Shown: positions 1 to 22,793 of the stretch, one piece after another
How positions within the stretch are numbered: position 1 is the first letter of the stretch
Layout of the letters: every line of letters begins with the position of its first letter
Origin: Botryllus schlosseri
Taxonomy: Eukaryota; Chordata; Ascidiacea; Stolidobranchia; Styelidae
Length of the DNA stretch: 24,791 nucleotides
Assembly (NCBI GenBank): GCA_000444245.1
Contig: ATSW01129041.1
Coordinates: 1-24,791, forward strand
Direction: 5' to 3'
The notes under the pieces: generated by a model
Database searches by the model: none
Told to the model about the DNA's origin: nothing
Seen by the model: the letters and a program-made list of their open reading frames with translations, nothing else
Made by a program: the position numbers and the translations under genes

Positions 1-14662
<14,662 letters not shown>

Positions 14663-15690
14663 CTAGTAAGAACAGATAAAAATATGTTTCCATCTTCATC
14701 CACCAAAACACAGCAAAATCGGAACTAGAAAATGTACACAACGAAAATGCAAGAAAATGCCTTGAGACGTTAAAAGCAATGCTGTGAACAAAGATATTTG
14801 GAAATAGCCGTACAACTTCCATTTCAGACGTAAACGTTGTCATCAAATTCAGGGATATCTAGACTACGGGATTGATAACTAGTCACGTGACCGCGTACTC
14901 AATTGACGGAATGAGGGCATTCTTGTCAAACAGGAGTTGATGTGAAGGAATGTCGTTGCGCTCGCAGTTCAAATTGTGTGCGTTGTTATTTGCCAATTCG
15001 GCGATATATACTGTTCGCCAGGCATCTACTAGATAAGTTAGGGACAATCGTACATCGTAAGTTAGCTGGCAAACTGTCTAATAAATCTCGTGCGAAAGGT
15101 CGATGACGATCGCGTTTGAGCAGTGCCGGTACTAATTCTAATTGTAATTGCGGGTTTGCGTTCATCGCTAACTGCGTCGTTACTGTTGATGCACGGGATG
15201 GACTGACCGTAGATCTTACTGAAGTGAACTGAGGATAAGTTTTGATAGTTTAAACGTTGGAGTGGTACCAGTATTGGCTACTCAGGTCGTTGAGTTTGTC
15301 ACGCGCGAGAAGTACCGGTAAGAACTAGTGGAGTCGTTCAGTAGTTGTGGTAGTGACTGGCGGATTTGTACTCGTGTTTTTTTGTCTTGACATATAGTCA
15401 CTGGTGCTACACAGTATATAGACAGACAGACAGACCTATAGGCTGGGCGAGTGGGCGACTGAGCAGCGTGCAAGGCTTTAGCCCTATAGGCTTACTGGTC
15501 TGTAGGCTTGCAGGTATGTAGGCTTACATGCCTAAAGGCAATAGGCATAATACAGGTCTATAGGCTTATTGGCTTACAGGCTCATAGGCTTACACGCCTA
15601 TATCATCTAATTTCCATTTTATCACCATAAATTGCTGGAACTAATTATATTAGACTTGAATTTATCTGACGCTGACACTACGATTGACGA
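14663..15690. other. Gene-free stretch upstream of the first visible BLTP2 exon
   Basis: No exon matching the expected preceding BLTP2 segment is found on the minus strand. Contents are unassigned sequence, a GACAGACAGACAGACC microsatellite near 15,420, the minisatellite at 15,474-15,604, and the probable 5' flank of the THAP transposase frame. I could not find a convincing terminal inverted repeat for the P-like element here. Confidence 0.6.
15474..15604 (+). repeat. Imperfect TAGGCTTAC minisatellite
   Basis: Irregular tandem array of units like TATAGGCTTACTGG, GTAGGCTTACATGCC and CATAGGCTTACACGCC, about 12-16 bp each. Several units carry both GGCTTA and CCTATAGG, so the array can fold back on itself. 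Confidence 0.8.
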
Positions 15691-16251
15691 ATGGGATATA
15701 CCTGCTGTATGCCAAATTGCCGTACTGGATACAAACCCAGAAAAAGTTCTACAGTGGAGGAATGCTCAGTTTTACATGAACGCATGTTTGTTTTTCCACA
15801 AGAGCAGCATTTACGCCAGAAATGGATTAGAGCGATTCCACGCAAAAATTGGATAGTAACAATATACTCCAGGGTGTGTGCGAAGCATTTCTCTCCTGAT
15901 GACTTCATGGTAGACACCTGTGATACAAACAGCACCCGCCGAAACAAGCATGAATTTCAGAAATTATCAAGATCGCGTTTGAAACCGGGTGTTGTTCCTT
16001 ATATTTTCCCGAATCTGTCGGAGTATTTGAGTGTATCGAGCCCTAAATCTCGGAGTACGAAATCAAGTCCGAGTATCGAGCACCCAGTGAGGAGTGGAGA
16101 AGAGCTGTTTCTCATTTTTGATTTTACCCATAATTTCAAAAACATATATAATAACTTTGTAAACAAAAAGCGGATGAATCCTCCCACTGCTGGTCATGAG
16201 GATATTTTAGGAGAGTCGTGCGATGCAGTTCAGTCACATACAAAAATTGTA
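15691..16251 (+). pseudogene. THAP-domain segment of P-like transposase
   Basis: Starts MGYTCCMPNC. The C2CH zinc-finger residues are C5 or C6, C10, C63 and H66 (VCAKHF), with the FP pair at 35-36, the invariant-type W45, and the closing PGVVPYIF (99-106, AVPTIF box). After a serine-rich linker it jumps at about residue 140 to FDFTHNFKNIYNNF, which in the family lies well inside the catalytic region. The segment between, with the first catalytic acidic residue, is missing. The DNA-binding domain itself looks intact. Confidence 0.85.
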
Positions 16252-16680
16252 TGAACTTGAAGAAGGCCTTCCCGTCAAAGCTGCTCACAAATTAACTAAA
16301 GTATCTTTGAATCCTAGTGGTATTGCTCGAACGTCGCCTATACATGCTCTTGCTGTTTTCANTGAAAGCACTGTGATTGGGCTTAAGGCATATGGGCAGC
16401 CCCTGCATGAAGGAGCCTCTTGCAAATTCTCTGGATTTTTACAAACNGCACGTTATCTGGAATTCATTGAAANTATATGGAACATCATGTCNGTGAAAAG
16501 TCCTAATAAAGCTACTAGGAAGAGAAATCCATTCTACATGCCTTTACAAGAAATGGAAGGTTGTGTCCACCCAGGGGAAGCATACCTGAATAAAGCCATA
16601 ACTATATTCATGGAGTGGCGAAGATCTGACTGCTGGGCTGCTGAGCTGGGCTCACTAACGAGACCTTTATGGCTTGTATT
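16223..16680 (+). pseudogene. P-like transposase middle segment
   Basis: Reads FSHIQKLYELEEGLPVKAAH then KLTKVSLNPS, HALAVF, STVIGLKAYG, WNIMxVKSPNKATRKRNPFY and DCWAAELGSLTR, typical of the THAP9-like helical region after the catalytic core. It follows the THAP segment in another frame, indicating a small indel near 16,220. It shifts frame again near 16,665. Three or four bases are N. Confidence 0.8.
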
Positions 16681-17347
16681 CAAACCATGACCTCAGTCCT
16701 TTCACTGTCAAAATACCTTCAACGGCAACATGGCGTGAAGTATTTTCTCACCGGAAAAGTCATGTCAGATCCCATTGAGGTTAGATTTGGCATGTACCGG
16801 CAAGTTAATGGGGCAAACTTTTTCATGTCCGTGAAGCAGTTATTGCTTGCGGAAAAGAAGTTCCGCTGCTTGAGCTTACTTCAGCAGCATGGTTTGAAGA
16901 GTATTCTTAATTTGAATGAACAAGACCCACCTTTGACCGCAACTGTGTTACAACCTGCAGAAGATTTCAAATGGTTGGTGAACTTTCTTTTGCCTATCTC
17001 TGCACCGCTGAATTTTATCACAACTGAAGAGGCCGGTGTGATAGATTTTGTCCTTGCATGCATTGGCCGATCAATTTCTGTGCGACGAAAGTGCATGGGT
17101 TGCAAAACATTGCTGATAACCGACCGTGACGTTCCGGATTTGGATTTCTGCTTCCCAGAAGAATACAAAAGAATATTCAAAATGGCTGATCGAGGTGGAC
17201 TTGCTGAGCCTACCGAGTTATGCTTTGCAATAACGGTGCTTGCTGTCAAATATTTCACCATCATAAGTGATTCCATGGACATGAAGCAAAAATTGTTTTG
17301 TTGTCAAAAACCAAAGATTTGTTTTCACGGAGGCAACTCACGANGTA
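16669..17347 (+). pseudogene. P-like transposase C-terminal segment
   Basis: Starts around ACIQTMTSVLSLSKYL and contains YFLTGKVMSDPIEVRFGMYR, QVNGANFFMSVKQLLLAEKK, CKTLLITDRDVPDLDF and DRGGLAEPTELCFAITVLAV, the end of a THAP9/P transposase. The frame is open for about 220 codons and is then cut by the LTR element at 17,347, close to where the family protein normally ends. Confidence 0.82.
17343..17347. repeat. Target-site duplication, low side
   Basis: ANGTA next to the 3' LTR. It matches ATGTA at 21,805-21,809 apart from the N. A 5-bp duplication fits Ty3/gypsy integrase. Confidence 0.8.
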
Positions 17348-17487
17348 TGTAATATATCTGTCTTTAGCCGAGACCCTAACATNCAGACAAGTGATTGTGA
17401 GCGAAAGTCCCTTTATTACTCNCANNACGTNAACTTAAATACGAACGAGAACACAAGACACCAATTATTANGACTACGTATATCACA
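17348..17487 (-). repeat. 3' LTR of the Ty3/gypsy element
   Basis: 140 bp, the same TG...CA ends as the 5' LTR. Several positions are N here while the 5' LTR has none. Confidence 0.92.
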
Positions 17488-17499
17488 TCCCTTTTCACC
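17488..17499 (-). promoter_or_regulatory. Polypurine tract
   Basis: GGTGAAAAGGGA lies directly before the 3' LTR on the element strand, where second-strand DNA synthesis is primed in LTR elements. Confidence 0.8.
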
Positions 17500-20400
17500 N
17501 CAAGATGCTTANGTTACGTAGTCCTCCAAGTATTTAGGTTTTCTTCGGATACGCTCTGATCNTCGTGGTATGTGNTGCGNTGTAGTGGGTATACNNGTTG
17601 CTTCATCAGCAACCACGGAGGCAGCTACGTCATTGAAGCACGACGGTTGTGGCGACGTCGACGTCATCTCGGGTATAGTCCTTTTCACGACCGGTTCCAG
17701 CTTCAGTTCCACATCAGTTACAAGTTTCCGCAGGTGTCTCTGGTTTCTTTTTATAAGCATGCCGGATTCAAGTCGGATGAGGTATCTTCTTTCGTCATAA
17801 AAACATTCCAAGATCCATCCGCTTCTGTCCCATTTTCTTGTGATCGCATTCTGAATAGATACATAGTCACCAACATGCATTTTAGGTAAATACTTAACTC
17901 GCTGGTTATAGTATCTAGCAGACATCTGCTTTTGCTTGGCCGCTTCCCTGTAAACACGAAGTTTCTCGTCGTGCCAACTTCGCATGAGCGATCGTTTGTG
18001 ACAAGGTATTGCATCCTGTACAGAGTGACCATACAGCATTATTGCGGGGGACAATCCTGTGCTTTTGTGAGGCGTATTCTTCCATTGTAGTACACCTTTG
18101 GTCCATTCATCGGTCGCCTTAAAAATGGGAATTTTGCATTAGGTTTCCAACACTTACGTAGCAAGTTTTTCGCCCATTTCACAGCGGACTCTGCTATGGA
18201 GTTACCTTGCGGATACCATGGTAACGAAGGGGACCATTTCACTTTCCACCTTTGAAAAAAATCGTTTAACTCCTTCGATCCAAATGGAGGACCGCCATCA
18301 CTCCAAAAGTAATCACAAACCGCACCATTAATGAACCACTCTCGTAATTATCTAATCACTGTGGTGGCATCTGGGTTTGTAACAGGGCCTTTAACTTCGA
18401 AAAGGCCGGAGTACCAATCAACAATTACCAGGAACTTCGCATTATTCAGATCAAACCAATCGGCAGAGATAAATTCGAATGCGTAATTTTTTATTGGGAG
18501 ATGCTTAATCGGCTCTTTAGGGTGGCTTGGACGATCTTTGATGCATAGTTCACATGTCTTACATGACATCTCAATTTCATTATTCATATTTGGCCAATAC
18601 ACGATGAGCCGGGCTCAGGCTTTTGAACTTTCAATGCCTCTGTGGCCCGCATGGAGGTCTTTCAGGATGCCCTTTCGCATCGCTTTGGGAATCACCAATC
18701 CGACTCCTCTCATCACAAAGCCATCGTCACCAACCTGTAATTCTTGCCGTACATTCCAGTATGGGCCATGAATTTCGTTCAGTTTTTGTTTCTTTTCTGG
18801 AAACCCGTTGGTTACCTGGTTTTTCAGCAACTGATATTCCAAATCTTCGTTTGCTGACCGGCGAACATCTTCCAACCTGAGAGAATAATCTGCTTCCTCA
18901 GCGTTTGCGTGGCGAATCGTACTCACATAAAATTTGCCGAAGTCAATACTCTGTTCGTCGTCTTCGTCAGGAGCGTCTACTGGGTTTCTCGAAAACGCGT
19001 CAGCAGCTTTGTTCTGGGCTCCTGGTATATATTCAACTGTGAAATTGAAATCCATCAATTTAATCAGTGATCTGAGAATTCTTACATTCTCGACTTCATC
19101 GAGTCGCTTCCTATTACATATGGCAACAAGAGGTCTGTGGTCAGTGAATACCTTAAATTCTGTGCCCGCCAAAAATGTTTTACACTTTCTCGTAGCGTAC
19201 ACAACAGCAAAAAGTTCCAATTCGATTGGTGCATAACGCGTCTCAGCGTCCTGCAATGACCGTGATCCTGTCTGGATTACCTTCCACGTGCCATCTTTCT
19301 GCTTCTGTTTCAAATGGAAACCAATTCCATTTTTCAAGCTCGCATCCGTATATAGATGTAGAGGAGAACCGGGCGTGTAGTACGCAATTACCTGTTCGCT
19401 TACCAGCATGTCTTTGGCTTCCTGAAATGCAGCTTTGTGCAAATCATTCATTTCAAACTTATCACTCTTTTTGAGCAACGGTCGCAGCGGTTCCATCGCT
19501 GTCGCCAAGTCTCGGTTGAACGGCGCTAATTGGTTGGCCATACCTTGAAATGATTTTAGGTCAGTTAATGATTCGGGTGTCTTAAATTCGCGAATGGCCT
19601 TCAAGATCTTGTTTTGAATTCTGTAGCCATCCCCATTCAATACTACCCCTGCAAAGTTAATTTCACTTTGCGCAAGTTTGCACTTCTCTTTATTCAAACG
19701 AATTCCGCTCTCCCTACATCTCTGCAGGAAAGCGCGTACGAGCGAAACATGCGATTTCAAATCGTCTCTCGAATAAATGAGATTATCATCAACAGCCTTA
19801 ACGTGATTACGCAAGCCATTCAATTCCTCATCATCCTTCGATTGAAGTGCTCACTAATCGAGTTGATTCCATACGGAGCTCTCTCGTAGCGGAAACGCCA
19901 AAATGGTGTAATGAAAGTCGTCAGATTCTTACTTGATTCATCCAGTTGTATCTGGTGGTATCCCTTCCACGCGTCAAATACACTGAAGATCTTTCCTGAT
20001 ATCTGCTGAACGGTTTCCAAAACACTTGGAGACGAGTAAATCTCTCTGCGGCAAAACTTGTTCAGATGGCGAAAATCAACACATAATCTCACCTTTCCAC
20101 TGAACTTTCCATTGGCGTCCTTCTTCGGCTCCACTACGATCGGGTTGACCCACTCGGTCGGTTCTGTAACTGGTGATATTACACCTTCTTCCAGCAGCAA
20201 ATCCAATTCCTTTCGCAAAGGATCTTTGAATGCTAGCGGAACATTCCTCGCTGTCCTTACGCAACATGGTACAGCGTCGTTAGTCAGGTTAATTTTGAAT
20301 TTCTCACCTTTCAACGGTTGCTTTGAATCGAACACATCTTGGAATTCGTCCAATAGCTTCATCCTCTCAACTTCTATCGTTGGTAGTGGATTCGTTTGTG

Positions 20401-21648
20401 GGGTCATAAGTCGTAGTTTCGGATTATTTCGATTGACTTCATCGGAGAACTTTACAAGACCAAGGTTTTCAGACGCATCAAGCGATAACAATGGCATCTT
20501 GATTCCTCGAAACACCACGATTTTCTCGTCGACCTGTCTCGATGCAATGGTAACGCGTGCGTAGAAATAACCTAGTGGCTCCATGAGTGTTTCTGCCGCT
20601 GTTCTGGTTTTGCGCATATCATCGGTCGGATTGAGTAGGGCGGATTGTTTTACTCCCAGCACTTTCATATCTTCAACCCCGACTGCGATCCAGTCAGCAC
20701 CAGTATCAATCGTAAATGTCATCACGATCTTCAAACGTCCAGTGTCTACTGTGGCTTGAATTGTCTTCGTTCTGGTACCTGCTTTCTTTGCAACTGTACC
20801 AGACGAGCCCGTGGATTTACCACCTTTTCGCTTCCTTTTGAAACATAGTTTAGCGAAATGACCCATTCGTTCGCAAAAGTAACATTCCACGTTCTCTGCG
20901 GGACATGTTTCTTGCTTGCTGTGCTTTCTTCCACATGATTGACATGGTTTGCTCTTATTCACTTTGTACGTCGACTTCACTGTCTTATTGTGTGGAGCAG
21001 CGATCTTGCTGATGCCGGGCTGAGTCGAAATTCCAGCGAAAGCACCTTCGGTTCTCTGAACTGATTCAATTGCTTCGAGAATTCGCCTCGCGCGATCTAA
21101 TGTCAGCTCCGTTTCTTCAAACAGTTTCTTCTTCGCTACTTGATTGTTTGTGTGGAACACCAATTTATAGTGTAACCACATGTCGAGTACCTTCTGCTTG
21201 TCTGCGTTGCAGATCCCATCGTCGAATTTGCATGGTGAGATCAGGCTTACAATTTCAGCATAGTATTGTTGGAACGATTGTCCAGCTTGCATTCCTGCTT
21301 GCATTTCTCAAACTTATGTCGTCTGATCCAAACGTTCTCCGCGGCGTCGGCGATACTATTAACAGCTTTCAATATCTCGTCAAGAGTTTCCCGATTGTCG
21401 ATCGGAAGTTGCAATCGCAACGCTTCTATCTTCAAGAACGTGTCTTCGGTGACACAAGCTTCAAAAGCAGCCCATATAGCGACCCAATCTACGCCGTCAG
21501 CTGTCACTCCCGATTCTCTTGCGAAATTCTGGAATTGCCGTTTCCATGTTAGGAACGATTGGCCCGTGTGAATAGTAAGATCGAGATCTTGCTTCACAAG
21601 AACTTTCTTCAGCGACCAATCTATCTTCGACGGCATCGTATGTTCATT

Positions 21649-21665
21649 CTATGCTCGCAGCGCCA
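21649..21665 (-). promoter_or_regulatory. Primer-binding site
   Basis: TGGCGCTGCGAGCATAG directly follows the 5' LTR on the element strand. The TGG pairs with a tRNA CCA end. I cannot name the tRNA with confidence. Confidence 0.8.
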
Positions 21666-21804
21666 TGTAATATATCTGTCTTTAGCCGACACCCTAACAT
21701 CCAGACAAGTAATTGTGAGCGAAAGTCCTTTATTACTCTCACGACGTTAACTTAAATACGAGCGAGAACACAAGACACCAATTATTACGACTACGTATAT
21801 CACA
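21666..21804 (-). repeat. 5' LTR of the Ty3/gypsy element
   Basis: 139 bp, starting TGTGATATACGTAGTCG and ending ATATATTACA on the element strand. It contains a TATTTAAG TATA-like box and an AATAAA poly(A) signal, the usual LTR order. It matches the 3' LTR apart from about three substitutions and one length difference. Confidence 0.93.
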
Positions 21805-21809
21805 ATGTA
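21805..21809. repeat. Target-site duplication, high side
   Basis: ATGTA next to the 5' LTR, the partner of 17,343-17,347. Confidence 0.8.
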
Positions 21810-22530
21810 CAGGAAACTGTTCTTGTACTATAAATTGTTGCGTTTGGCGTGGCGCGTCGTCTATCCTCGGAACGGCAATATGTTCTGTTAAACGCGGGGC
21901 GGCGCGTGTATTTCGTACGGCAGACAATGAACGCACGTCATGTCGTCGCGTAGTTACATTAGTGATATCTCCCAATACATTTGGTGGTGGAAGTATTACG
22001 TCACGTTGAACTACTCGATTTACTTCTTGTTCGTCATCTTGAACTACGTCATTCCCCAAATCCTGCAACGATTCTGAATCTGTACTTGACTCAGCTGAAT
22101 CGCCCCCGATCGCACCCCCAGTATGACCTGGTAATATGGAAGAACTACCCACGGCCGGCTGCTTTGACCGAGCTCCACCGTGAACAATCGACTTATTCTC
22201 AGTTTTAATGCCACTAGAAACCGTGTGCTCAACGTGATCAGAAGTACAGGCTAAAACATTTTCATGTTTTATATGTTTGGCGTCGCTGACATCACATTGA
22301 GTTGAATCTCTATCCGGCTTAACTGTCGTATCATTGCTAGCCATCTGGACAATGTATTAAACACTGATCTATACAGAATAGCAATTTTACGCAAAATAAC
22401 AATAAAACACTCACAAAATCACTATAACGCGCACAATAAAATCGCTAGGGAATGCCGAGTGGTAGTTTATATATCAGAACGGTATAAAAACACGTTACCT
22501 TGAGTGCTGACGATGAGTTTTGCGTTTCGT

Positions 22531-22580
22531 TGAGTCTCATAATCTCAAGGTCGTGAGTTCTATCCTCACTCGGGGCACCA
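22531..22580 (+). ncRNA. 3' half of elongator tRNA-Met (CAU) with CCA, retroposed or primer-derived
   Basis: The 50 nt starting TGAGTCTCATAATCTCAAGG and ending CACTCGGGGCACCA match the 3' half of animal elongator tRNA-Met. It has the anticodon stem TGAGT/TCTCA around loop CTCATAA (CAT anticodon), T stem GTGAG/CTCAC with loop TTCTATC, the 3' acceptor strand and a CCA end. There is no 5' half, so it is not a functional tRNA gene. The encoded CCA shows it came through RNA. On the other strand it begins TGGTGCCCCGAGTGAGG, as a primer-binding site would. Confidence 0.8.
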
Positions 22581-22793
22581 TGTAACACTTTATAGGGGTA
22601 GGTCTCTGTGAAGTAAAACTCAGAAAGTAGCTGTCCAATATTAGGTTCGCAAGCTGTCTGGTACTTAACTCGAGAGGCTGTCCTGGTGTTGCTGTCGTGA
22701 TATTCTTCGTAACAGATATAATGTTCATACCGAGTTTATTCAACGTATATTCAAGTAGGTTTGCATGAAGTCTCATCTCGAGTCAACTAAACA
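22581..22793 (-). repeat. Possible 5' LTR of the second element
   Basis: On the minus strand the stretch begins TGTTTAGTTGACTCGAG, contains AATAAA and ends TATAAAGTGTTACA directly before TGGTGCCCC. TG...CA ends before a TGG primer site fit an LTR. The order of the poly(A) and TATA signals is unusual and no second copy is in the window, so the high end and the call itself are uncertain. Confidence 0.38.

Larger units (their letters stand above)
15691..17347 (+). mobile_element. P-like (THAP) DNA transposon remnant
   Basis: Three frame segments in order encode parts of a P-element/THAP9-type transposase: the THAP zinc finger, then the helical and RNase H-derived C-terminal regions, including WNIMxVKSPNKATRKRNPFY and LTGKVMSDPIEVRFGMYRQV then NGANFFMSVKQLL. 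Comparison with known P transposases indicates an internal deletion near 16,110 plus two frameshifts, near 16,220 and 16,665. The remnant is therefore inactive. It is interrupted at 17,347 by the LTR element. Terminal inverted repeats were not found. Several single N bases fall inside it. Confidence 0.85.
17348..21804 (-). mobile_element. Ty3/gypsy LTR retrotransposon, near full length, fossil
   Basis: A 4.46 kb element with LTRs at both ends, primer-binding site, polypurine tract and one-directional gag-pol. In transcript order the parts are gag with two CCHC zinc knuckles (about 20,850-21,640), aspartic protease with DTGAD (about 20,690), reverse transcriptase with VDD (about 19,560-20,450), RNase H (about 18,990-19,420) and integrase with an HHCC zinc finger and core (about 17,750-18,600). 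The order protease-RT-RNase H-integrase places it in Ty3/gypsy. No envelope gene or chromodomain is evident. It is broken, with roughly four or five interruptions. The LTRs differ by about 2-3 percent, so it is fairly young. It inserted into older transposon sequence with a 5-bp duplication. Confidence 0.93.
21805..22580 (-). mobile_element. Partial older element, possible 5' part of a second LTR retroelement
   Basis: A minus-strand open frame from about 22,344 down to the LTR junction encodes a polar, probably disordered protein starting MASNDTTVKPDRDSTQCD, of no family I recognise. Upstream lie a TATATAAA box (about 22,464-22,475) and the tRNA-Met-like stretch at 22,531-22,580. This layout could be the leader and start of gag of a retroelement. 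The TATA box behind the would-be primer site is odd for an LTR element, so a DNA transposon gene with its own promoter is also possible. Only part of the element is present and it is treated as a fossil. Confidence 0.4.

Noticed and set aside
20058-20564. Plus-strand open frame of 168 codons
   Set aside because: It is antisense to the reverse transcriptase region of the LTR element.
22531-22580. Functional tRNA-Met gene
   Set aside because: Only the 3' half is present, the CCA is encoded, and the upstream sequence has no D arm or acceptor strand.
22537-22776. Minus-strand frame ending VRIELTTLRL as a real protein
   Set aside because: That ending is simply the translation of the antisense of the tRNA-Met-like stretch.
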